Assembly (NCBI GenBank): GCA_012964275.1
Contig: DTUG01000106.1
Span: 1-13,136, forward strand
DNA: 13,136 nt
Reading direction: 5' to 3'
Source: Fidelibacterota bacterium
Lineage (GTDB): Bacteria > Fidelibacterota > Marinisomatia > Marinisomatales > UBA1611
Below the pieces are notes generated by a model. That model was given only the letters and a program-made list of their open reading frames with translations, was not told the origin of the DNA and made no database searches. The position numbers and the translations under genes were made by a program. Shown here one piece after another: positions 6,925 to 13,136 of this stretch (positions are counted from its first letter, which is position 1; every line of letters begins with the position of its first letter).

Positions 6925-7634
6925 GCCTGCTTCATAAATTAAAGCATCTCCTGCAGCCGGCCTATGACCTATCTCCCGTAGAGAATAATATTAATTACCT
7001 GTTTTATAACCGTGAATTTTTAATTCAGGCATTCACTCACAAATCTATCGATACCAAGCCTCGAAATAATTACGAAAGGTTAGAATTTCTAGGTGATGCA
7101 GTCTTGGACATAGTTGTTAGCCGTGAACTTATGCGGGAATTCCCGGAAGGCGACGAGGGATTGCTTACTCAGCGCCGGGCAGCTCTTGTGCAGAAATCCT
7201 ATCTGGTTCAAGTCAGCAAGTTACTCGACCTTTTGATGTATATTAAGATTGAGCCAAGTGTCAATCTTAATATAGAAAAAATTGCTGAGAAGCAACTGGC
7301 TAATTTATTCGAATCTGTCATCGGGGCTATGTATCTGGACGGAGGCATTGAACCATGTCGAAAACTTATCCTTGACACGGTCTGGGCTCACCGGGAAGAA
7401 GCCTGGAAAGCAACAAATTATAAAGGACGGTTAATTGAATATTGCCATACACAAGCTATTGGCAACCCCATTTTTTCCATAAAGGACATCACTGGACCTG
7501 ATCATCAAAAAACATTCGAGGTACAAGTCAAAATTGATGAAAGGTCATTTCCTACTGGGCTGGGTACAGATAAAAAATCCGCAGAACAGATTGCGGCTAA
7601 AATGGCGTTAGAGTCTCTTGATGCTCCCTTTTAG
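6921..7634 (+). CDS. rnc: Ribonuclease III
   Basis: A 237-residue double-strand-specific endoribonuclease that processes rRNA precursors and structured mRNAs. The RNase III domain (about 20-160) holds the signature NYERLEFLGDAVLD with Glu52, Glu55 and Asp59 (E. coli Glu38, Glu41, Asp45). A double-stranded-RNA-binding domain follows (about 166-235, with the GTDKKSAEQIAAKMAL helix). The second metal-site motif reads EKQLANLFESVIGA: Glu131 matches E. coli Glu117, but the position of Asp114 is Asn128 (codon AAT). Glu117 is the more critical residue in E. coli, so activity is probably kept. The start is GTG, overlapping the fabF stop as GTGA, with no clear ribosome site. Its stop overlaps the stop of the convergent DUF151 gene. 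Confidence 0.95.
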   Translation: MSLLHKLKHLLQPAYDLSPVENNINYLFYNREFLIQAFTHKSIDTKPRNNYERLEFLGDAVLDIVVSRELMREFPEGDEGLLTQRRAALVQKSYLVQVSKLLDLLMYIKIEPSVNLNIEKIAEKQLANLFESVIGAMYLDGGIEPCRKLILDTVWAHREEAWKATNYKGRLIEYCHTQAIGNPIFSIKDITGPDHQKTFEVQVKIDERSFPTGLGTDKKSAEQIAAKMALESLDAPF

Positions 7635-8173
7635 GATCCTATTTCGTTGATTTTATCCCGCAATTTTGCGGCAATTTCGTATTCCTCTTTTTCAACAGCA
7701 TTCTGCAATTTTTCTTGAAGGTCCTCCAGTGTGAATTCCGGTGCTTTTAATGTACGTTCGACTTTGATCTCTTCTTTCGTTATTCCGGCTTCTTCAATTA
7801 CATCTGGTGCAACCAAGATCGGAGTATTCATTCTTAACGCTACTGCAATAGCATCGCTGGGTCGAGCATCAATAGACCGAAATCCAAAGTCAGCACCATC
7901 TAGCTCCAAACACGCATAAAACACACCATCGGTCAAATCACTGATTTTCACTGTTTTCAGAGTTGCATCAATACCCTGAATCATTTCGCAAATGAGGTCA
8001 TGGGTAAGCGGGCGCGGAGTTTCTACAACCTCCAGCGCTAAAGCTATGGATTGAGCTTCAAAGGAACCAACAACAACTGGCAATAAGCGATCACCGCCAA
8101 TTTCCTTCAGCAACACAGCATAACTCCGACTGGAAGGGTGGTAAGAAATTTTTTCTACTTTGACCGGTATCAT
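7631..8173 (-). CDS. DUF151 bifunctional nuclease-family protein with UVR motif
   Basis: A 180-residue protein in two parts. The DUF151/BFN domain (about 1-135) shows the conserved LPVVVGSFEAQSIALAL and IDARPSDAIAVALR segments. A C-terminal UVR (UvrB/UvrC) helical hairpin spans about 148-179 (TLEDLQEKLQNAVEKEEYEIAAKLRDKI), the motif through which UvrB and UvrC interact. Plant BFN members have DNase/RNase activity; the bacterial role is not settled. I chose the ATG at 8173 (MIPVKVEKISY), which overlaps the isomerase stop as ATGA; the frame extends to 8266 but those residues lie inside the isomerase gene and look unlike the family. No ribosome site is seen, so coupling is likely. It is the last gene of the minus-strand unit. 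Confidence 0.9.
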   Translation of the reverse strand: MIPVKVEKISYHPSSRSYAVLLKEIGGDRLLPVVVGSFEAQSIALALEVVETPRPLTHDLICEMIQGIDATLKTVKISDLTDGVFYACLELDGADFGFRSIDARPSDAIAVALRMNTPILVAPDVIEEAGITKEEIKVERTLKAPEFTLEDLQEKLQNAVEKEEYEIAAKLRDKINEIGS

Positions 8174-9210
8174 ATTTCTGAAGCTAATTCTTTCTTTAGT
8201 TGAGCTATTTTTTCTACAGGACCGGGGTCCGACCCATGGGCTAGAGCACACCAATAACTTAGCCAATCTCCATAATGAATCATATGAAGAAATCGTTCGG
8301 GAAATGATTTTTCGCCCATCTTTATCACCTGTTGCTCAACCCCACTCTGTTTTAAAATTCGCTGAGTGGCTTTCTGTCGTATTTTAACCCGATGATGGTC
8401 ATCCTTATCCTGTAGCCAAAGAACAAAATATTGTCCGAATAGGTCGTTATTATTTTCCCAGCCAACAATTTCATTATGGTTCATTTCGGGCAAATAATTA
8501 TTATAGGCCAACATTTTGCCGTTCTCGCAGAGCTGTCCTTTCAGGCGTACCGCCACAGCATTTAATTTGTCTGCATCCGTGTATATTATGGGAAGACGGT
8601 ACTTAATCTTTTGGGCTAGAGTCCATGCAGGATTTGATTCTTTATCAACGCTGTATTGTTCACGGACACCTTTAAGAAGGTCTGCAGTTTTTTTCAACCA
8701 CGAAATAGACTTTAAAGATATCCTGCCAATTTTTTCCAAGAGATAAAGCATCGGTACGAAAGAGAACGCCAATGCCGCTCTTGGCTGTAATCCACCCGGG
8801 ATTTTTATAACATCAAATCCAGATGAAAGGCATTTTTCAACCAAGGCACCACCAGTGGTAATACTGCAGATCAAGGCATTTCTGATTTGGGCATCATTTA
8901 AGGCTGACAATGTTTCCTCTGTATCACCAGAATAAGATGAACAAATAACCAGAGTATGATCATCAACCCAATTTGGCAATTGGTATCCCCTGCTGATAAT
9001 AAATGGAACAGTTAATTCCTCATGAATGAGTGCGGCGGTAACATCACCGCCAATAGCTGAACCACCCATTCCAGCCACAACGACTTTATCCACTTGGGAA
9101 AAATCATTTTGCAATACAAGAGAACTCCCAATCTTCATTGCTTCCATGATGTTATCCGGGAAATCCCAAATCGCGCCAAACATATTTTGCGTATCAATGT
9201 TTTTGTTCAT
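8170..9210 (-). CDS. Bifunctional phosphoglucose/phosphomannose isomerase
   Basis: A 346-residue SIS-domain enzyme of the PGI/PMI family first described in Crenarchaeota, which interconverts glucose-6-P or mannose-6-P with fructose-6-P. Visible motifs: GMGGSAIGGD (47-56), SSYSGDTEETL (91-101), QPRAALAFS (142-150), then LKGQLCENGK (223-232) and YLPEMNHNEIVGWE (239-252). Glu229 and His245 have the 16-residue spacing I recall for the catalytic Glu203 and His219 of the Pyrobaculum enzyme. The length is normal and differs clearly from the roughly 550-residue classical PGI. Both ends overlap neighbours as ATGA, with no ribosome site of its own. Beside a phosphohexomutase it would supply mannose-6-P for mannose-1-P and take part in glycolysis or gluconeogenesis. 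Confidence 0.93.
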   Translation of the reverse strand: MNKNIDTQNMFGAIWDFPDNIMEAMKIGSSLVLQNDFSQVDKVVVAGMGGSAIGGDVTAALIHEELTVPFIISRGYQLPNWVDDHTLVICSSYSGDTEETLSALNDAQIRNALICSITTGGALVEKCLSSGFDVIKIPGGLQPRAALAFSFVPMLYLLEKIGRISLKSISWLKKTADLLKGVREQYSVDKESNPAWTLAQKIKYRLPIIYTDADKLNAVAVRLKGQLCENGKMLAYNNYLPEMNHNEIVGWENNNDLFGQYFVLWLQDKDDHHRVKIRQKATQRILKQSGVEQQVIKMGEKSFPERFLHMIHYGDWLSYWCALAHGSDPGPVEKIAQLKKELASEI

Positions 9211-10163
9211 GATGATCTATTTTTAACCATAGTTATAAAATTATTCAATTCAATGTGACGTTCAGGCGGTAAGATTCCAAGTTGTTGGTCTGCATTTTCA
9301 AAATATTCTCTGGCTGCTCCGCGTGTTTCTGCTTCTATCCCTGTCTCTGCAAAAAAGTTTCGATAATCCTCTAATCTCTCTTCGTCTTTTTTATGTGATA
9401 AAGCTTTCCATTCTTTTTTATAGCGGTTTCTTGCCATGATTACCATCAAAGTCTGTTTGCCTTCAGAAATATCACTGCCCAGGCTTTTACCCATTTGATC
9501 TGGATCACCAAAAATTTCCAGCAAATCATCATGGATCTGGAAACCTTTACCCAAATTTCGTCCAAATTTATCCATAGCTTCAACTGTGCTCTCGGATTTT
9601 CCACAAAGAATTGCAGGCAACGCTGCACATGCGCCCAATAATGCACCGGTTTTTTTTTCAATCATTTCCAAGTACTCATCCACTGTGATTGATAAATTAT
9701 TTTCAAACTCTTTATCCAGAGCCTGGCCTTCACACAATTCCAAAGACGCTTGATTGAAAAATTGTAACAATTGGTCAGTCTGCATTGATATACTGGACAT
9801 TATAAGTTGTGACATGGTAAAAATCCCATCTCCAGCCAAAATGGCTGTAGCGTCGTCCCACTGATAATGTACTGCAGGTTTACCGCGGCGCATATCATCC
9901 TTATCCATGATATCATCATGGATCAGAGTGAAATTATGTAGAAGTTCAACAGCCAGTGCAATTTTCATCATGGGATCCGGATCCCCCTGAAAAGCCCGGC
10001 CGGATAAGTGGACTAAGATGGGCCGGATTCGTTTACCCGCTCCTTTTAAAGTGTACCGAATTGGGTCATACAAATAACCTGGTTTTTCCGGAATTGGAAA
10101 TTTATTCAACTCGCGGTTGAACTCCCCCCTAATAAATTCAATTAGGTCATTGAATTTTGTCAT
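9207..10163 (-). CDS. Polyprenyl (probably geranylgeranyl) diphosphate synthase
   Basis: A 318-residue trans-prenyltransferase that condenses IPP with allylic diphosphates. Motifs: GKRIRP (43-48), the first Asp-rich motif DDIMD (83-87) followed by RRGKPA, KTG (171-173), and the second motif DDLLE (212-216), where the usual last Asp is Glu. Phe78 stands five residues before the first motif, and that motif lacks the two-residue insertion of bacterial type II FPP synthases. This pattern resembles archaeal-type GGPP synthases, so a C20 (or C15) product is more likely than a long-chain quinone precursor; this is inference from known chain-length rules. GGGAGA, about 7 bases before the ATG, is a good ribosome site. 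The start shares one base with the mutase stop (TAATG). Confidence 0.92.
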   Translation of the reverse strand: MTKFNDLIEFIRGEFNRELNKFPIPEKPGYLYDPIRYTLKGAGKRIRPILVHLSGRAFQGDPDPMMKIALAVELLHNFTLIHDDIMDKDDMRRGKPAVHYQWDDATAILAGDGIFTMSQLIMSSISMQTDQLLQFFNQASLELCEGQALDKEFENNLSITVDEYLEMIEKKTGALLGACAALPAILCGKSESTVEAMDKFGRNLGKGFQIHDDLLEIFGDPDQMGKSLGSDISEGKQTLMVIMARNRYKKEWKALSHKKDEERLEDYRNFFAETGIEAETRGAAREYFENADQQLGILPPERHIELNNFITMVKNRSS

Positions 10164-11527
10164 TAGTGATCTCCCAATTCAAGCTTTCCAAATTCCTGCA
10201 ATTTCCCCAGGACAAGATCCTTTATTTCCTGCATACGTTCTAGCGAGTCGGCTTCGAACCGGCATACAATGACAGGTTGAGTATTAGAAGACCTAACCAG
10301 CCCCCAGCCATCACCAAACCGGATACGAACTCCATCTATAGTGCTGCAGTCATAGGTAGCATTGAAATAGTCCACCGCCTTTTCAGCAATTCTGAATTTT
10401 TCTTCATCTGATTCTGCCTCCAGTCGCATTTCAGGAGTGGAATGATATACGGGGATTTCGGCTTTTAACTCAGATAGGGTCTTTTCTGACCTGGATAACA
10501 GCTGCACCAGTCGTGCCGCTACATAAATAGCATCATCATATCCGAAATATTCATCAGCAAAAAAAATATGTCCACTCATTTCACCGCCCAACTTACAACC
10601 CAGATCAGCCATCTTTTGCTTTATGAGAGAGTGCCCTGTTTTCCACATAACCGGTTTCCCACCATATTTTTTGATCATGTCCTCCAATGCCTGGGAACAT
10701 TTGACATCATAAATGATCTCATCTCCGGGACTTAACACCTCAGGTAAAAAAAGAGTTAAGAGTTGGTCGGCCCAAATAATCCCGCCGGTTTCATCCACTA
10801 CTCCAATACGATCGGCATCTCCATCAAACGCAATTCCAACATCATGGCTTCCGGACTGCATGGTACTGATCAGGTCAGCCAAGTTTTTCTCTACAGTGGG
10901 GTCCGGATGGTGATTGGGAAAGGTGCCGTCAGGTTCACAATACAGCTCAGTCAATTCAACCCCCAGTTTCCGGAACAATTGTGGAGCATTTATTGCCGCA
11001 GTGGCATTGCCGCAATCCATAACCACTCGCATAGGTCGCTCAATATTAATTTTATCAAGGATCATCTGGTTATAACCCGGAAGGATCTTATACCTTGTTT
11101 CGGTACCTTTTCCAGTTTCAAAATCTCCATGTTCTATCATTTCCTTGAGTTTTTTGATCTGGGAACCATAGACGGGTTTTTTATGCAGTGACAGTTTAAA
11201 CCCATTGAATTCCGGGGGATTATGACTACCGGTGATCTGAACTGCCCCTGAGACCCCAAGGCTGTACATACTGTAATAATTTACCGGTGTGGGAATAATG
11301 CGCAGATTTATCACATCTGTTCCCGTGGAAAGCACTCCTTCCCGGAAAGCATCCATTAGATCGGGAGTCGTAAGGCGTATATCACCACTTAAGGCAATTT
11401 CCCGTCCGCCAGATCGCTTGACAAATGTGCCAAAAGCTCTCCCCAGCAAAACCACGATTTCTGGAGGAAAATCATCTGCAACCTTGCCGCGGATATCATA
11501 CTCTCTAAAAATATACGGATTAAGCAT
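10163..11527 (-). CDS. Phosphomannomutase/phosphoglucomutase (AlgC/ManB type)
   Basis: A 454-residue alpha-D-phosphohexomutase that interconverts hexose-6-P and hexose-1-P (mannose and/or glucose). All four domain signatures are present in order: phosphoserine loop TGSHNPP (Ser101), metal loop DGDADR (235-240), sugar-specificity loop GEMSGH (315-320) and phosphate-binding loop RSSNTQP (412-418). GEMSGH is typical of the bifunctional PMM/PGM subgroup. The length is normal. The start is ATG at 11527; only a weak AGG lies upstream. It is the first gene of the tightly joined minus-strand unit and provides mannose-1-P or glucose-1-P from the product of the isomerase two genes downstream. Confidence 0.95.
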   Translation of the reverse strand: MLNPYIFREYDIRGKVADDFPPEIVVLLGRAFGTFVKRSGGREIALSGDIRLTTPDLMDAFREGVLSTGTDVINLRIIPTPVNYYSMYSLGVSGAVQITGSHNPPEFNGFKLSLHKKPVYGSQIKKLKEMIEHGDFETGKGTETRYKILPGYNQMILDKINIERPMRVVMDCGNATAAINAPQLFRKLGVELTELYCEPDGTFPNHHPDPTVEKNLADLISTMQSGSHDVGIAFDGDADRIGVVDETGGIIWADQLLTLFLPEVLSPGDEIIYDVKCSQALEDMIKKYGGKPVMWKTGHSLIKQKMADLGCKLGGEMSGHIFFADEYFGYDDAIYVAARLVQLLSRSEKTLSELKAEIPVYHSTPEMRLEAESDEEKFRIAEKAVDYFNATYDCSTIDGVRIRFGDGWGLVRSSNTQPVIVCRFEADSLERMQEIKDLVLGKLQEFGKLELGDH

Positions 11528-11592
11528 ATACCTAAAACGGTGAAATTAAAATTGAGCGAATCAGGGTTAGAGTTTACTTTATAATTAATAAA
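11528..11592. other. Short intergenic region before the phosphohexomutase gene
   Basis: 65 AT-rich bases separate the TIM-barrel gene from the mutase. I see no stem-loop with T-run and no clear promoter hexamers. It is the only real gap on the minus strand, so the promoter of the mutase unit, if it has its own, should be here or inside the end of the upstream gene. Confidence 0.45.
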
Positions 11593-12504
11593 TCAGGATA
11601 GGGCGGAACCAACCCGTTCCAGTAATATTTTTGTAGCGCGAATACCTGCCATTTCGTCCAATGTATTCCCCTCATACTCAATTCCTACATAACCACTATA
11701 TCCAGCATTAAGCACAATTTTCATCATTTTATAATAATCTGTACTGGTTTCATTGCCATCGGAATCAAATTCATGACTTTTGGCACTCACAGCCTTAGCA
11801 TAGGGCATCAATTCCCGAACACCCAGATAACGATCATACCATTCATCTTCCTGAATTTTAAAATTACCAAAGTCAGGGAGTGTACCAATGCGGGGATGAT
11901 CTACTTTTACCATTACCGCTGAGAGCCATTTACCATTGGAAGAAAGTCCGCCATGATTCTCTACAATCGTATTAATTCCGATGCTGTCTCCAAATTCCGT
12001 CAGACGCCGTAATCCATCCACAGCTAGGTAAATTTGGTCATCATAATTGCCGGAGCTACGTGCATTCACTCGAATTGAGTGACAGCCCAGAAATTTTGCG
12101 GCTTCGGCCCATTTATAGTGGTTCTCTACGGCTTTAGTGCGAGCAATTGGGTCAGGGTCACCCAGACTACCTTCATTATCACACATGATCAAAAGGCTTT
12201 TTATTCCAAGATCATCTGCTCGCATTTTCATTTCATTTAAATAATTCTTATCCCTGGCTTTATCAAAGAAAAATATATTCACATATTCTACAGCAAAAAG
12301 TCCAAATTTATTTTTAGTAATATCGTAAAAGTCCAAGTGGTCAATTTTATTAGACCTTATGGATCGATGGAGTGACCATTCAGCTAAAGATATTTCAAAA
12401 GGCAATTTCTTCTCGCAACTTGATAATTGAACAGCGGAAAGTCCAGACAGGGTAACACCACCCGTAATTAAGGTGCTTTTCTTTATAAAATCCCGCCGGT
12501 TCAA
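11593..12504 (-). CDS. Tat-exported sugar phosphate isomerase/epimerase-like TIM-barrel protein
   Basis: A 303-residue protein of the xylose-isomerase-like TIM-barrel (AP-endonuclease 2) superfamily. The N-terminus MNRRDFIKKS is a twin-arginine signal, followed by a hydrophobic stretch (11-26) and LSSC (Cys30), which fits a lipobox. Likely metal ligands of the barrel are Glu182 (VENHGG), Asp211 (LPDFGN), His244 (KSHEF) and Glu276 (GIEYEG). The start is TTG: an in-frame TAG (the upstream gene's stop) lies only three codons before it and no ATG occurs in the first 90 codons. No strong ribosome site is seen. Being 9 bases after a DUF1080 gene, it probably acts on oxidised (3-keto) or otherwise modified sugars outside the cytoplasm; the exact substrate is unknown. 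Confidence 0.88.
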   Translation of the reverse strand: MNRRDFIKKSTLITGGVTLSGLSAVQLSSCEKKLPFEISLAEWSLHRSIRSNKIDHLDFYDITKNKFGLFAVEYVNIFFFDKARDKNYLNEMKMRADDLGIKSLLIMCDNEGSLGDPDPIARTKAVENHYKWAEAAKFLGCHSIRVNARSSGNYDDQIYLAVDGLRRLTEFGDSIGINTIVENHGGLSSNGKWLSAVMVKVDHPRIGTLPDFGNFKIQEDEWYDRYLGVRELMPYAKAVSAKSHEFDSDGNETSTDYYKMMKIVLNAGYSGYVGIEYEGNTLDEMAGIRATKILLERVGSALS

Positions 12505-12513
12505 AATCCAATA

Positions 12514-13136
12514 CTAAAGTTTTCGTATTCTTATATTTCTATACCAGACTTCCTCGCCGTGGTGCTGGAGCCCAATATGACCCTGGCTTGCTTTTGCAAA
12601 ATTTGGCATGGTCTTGAACTTGCTGTTTGCAATAAGTCTTGCCAGTGCCTTACTCCCCAGTTCATACTCAACAACTTTGCTCCCATTAAGCCAATATTCT
12701 ACATAGTTATTTTTCGCTGAAATCTTCACCCGATTAAATTCCCCTGTTGGCTTCGATATCTTATTGACTGGGGCAATGAGATCGTACAGAGCGCCTGCAG
12801 AAGTTTTTGTTTTCTTGCCATCCTGATGCACATTATCATCAAGAACCTGCATTTCCGGTGCAGACTGCCATATCCAATCATTTGTCTCGTTAGCATGATG
12901 AAAAATACCGCTATTTCCTCCTGTTTGTACCCTCCATTCAAGCTCCAGTTCAAAATCTTTATAAATCTCCGTTGATATAATATCCACGCCCCTACCGCCG
13001 GGTATAGTTTTTAAACTCCCATCAATAACCGCCCAGGCTTCCCAAGGGAAACTGTCCATTTTATAACCGCGCATTCCTGTGACTTTTTGTCCATCAAAAA
13101 GTGTTGTCCAACTCGTAGTAGTCTTACTGCATCCTG
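12514..13136 (-). CDS. DUF1080 (3-keto-disaccharide hydrolase family) lipoprotein, N-terminus outside window
   Basis: The frame is open to the right window edge; about 206 residues are visible. An ATG at 13074 exists, but conserved sequence continues upstream of it: WTTLFDGQKVTG is the classic DUF1080 opening (LFDG followed by a Trp/Gly-rich stretch), so the start lies beyond 13136. Just inside the edge the frame reads Gly-Cys-Ser-Lys-Thr (Cys codon at 13129-13131), which fits a lipobox cysteine, so this is probably an outer-membrane or periplasmic lipoprotein. Other family segments: WAVIDGSL, ELEWRVQTGGNSGIFHH, APEMQVLDD, GALYDLIAP and the C-terminal GHIGLQHHGEEVWYRNIRIRKL. The fold is a concanavalin-like beta sandwich. 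Family members hydrolyse 3-keto-glycosides or are uncharacterised. It is followed by the TIM-barrel gene in the same frame. Confidence 0.88.
   Translation of the reverse strand, partial: GCSKTTTSWTTLFDGQKVTGMRGYKMDSFPWEAWAVIDGSLKTIPGGRGVDIISTEIYKDFELELEWRVQTGGNSGIFHHANETNDWIWQSAPEMQVLDDNVHQDGKKTKTSAGALYDLIAPVNKISKPTGEFNRVKISAKNNYVEYWLNGSKVVEYELGSKALARLIANSKFKTMPNFAKASQGHIGLQHHGEEVWYRNIRIRKL

Noticed and set aside
8174..8266. Longer start for the DUF151 protein
   Set aside because: Extra residues fall inside the isomerase gene and do not resemble DUF151 N-termini.
10713..11543. Plus-strand reading frames opposite the phosphohexomutase
   Set aside because: Shadows of a strongly conserved enzyme; no domain, no ribosome site.
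13074..13076. ATG near 13074 as start of the DUF1080 protein
   Set aside because: Conserved LFDG region and a lipobox-like cysteine are encoded upstream, so the gene continues past the window.

Overview
The window looks like an ordinary chromosomal stretch from a bacterium with fairly AT-rich, tightly packed genes. The housekeeping genes resemble the FCB group: a CxxC-rich DUF177 protein, a zinc-ribbon L32, FabH with a PAGGSRHP-type motif, a DUF151-UVR protein, and a Tat-exported TIM-barrel protein starting MNRRDFIKKS. Candidatus Neomarinimicrobiota (SAR406) or a related uncultured lineage would fit. That placement is an inference from protein style, not a database result. No phage, transposon, CRISPR array or tRNA is visible, and I see no broken gene.

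Left half, + strand (1-7634). The window opens inside a gene for a very acidic protein ending in a SPOR (peptidoglycan-binding) domain. A polytopic membrane protein with its own acidic tail follows. Next come the DUF177/YceD protein and ribosomal protein L32 (rpmF, 58 aa), then a nearly complete fatty-acid initiation and elongation cluster, fabH-fabD-fabG-acpP-fabF, ending in rnc (RNase III). This is the widespread yceD-rpmF-plsX-fab-acpP-fabF-rnc arrangement, except that plsX is absent: only 143 non-coding bases lie between rpmF and fabH. The fab genes are nearly fused (ATGA overlap fabH/fabD, 8-base overlap fabD/fabG, GTGA overlap fabF/rnc), which suggests translational coupling.

Right half, - strand (7631-13136). 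Four genes in transcription order, PMM/PGM phosphohexomutase, a short-chain (GGPP-type) polyprenyl synthase, a bifunctional phosphoglucose/phosphomannose isomerase and a DUF151-UVR bifunctional nuclease, are joined by TAATG, ATGA and ATGA junctions and form one transcription unit. It connects fructose-6-P, mannose-6-P and mannose-1-P (and the glucose phosphates) and also makes a prenyl diphosphate. Upstream of it, 65 bases away, is a pair for exported carbohydrate catabolism: a probable DUF1080 (3-keto-disaccharide hydrolase) lipoprotein, cut off by the right window edge, and a Tat-type sugar-isomerase-like TIM-barrel protein. The two halves converge with overlapping stop codons at 7631-7634.

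I found no convincing undescribed system. The points worth a second look are the missing plsX, an Asn at a normally acidic metal-site position in RNase III, the EED repeat protein, a perfect inverted repeat at the fabH/fabD junction, and the gene pairing on the minus strand. The longest gene-free stretch is 143 bases.
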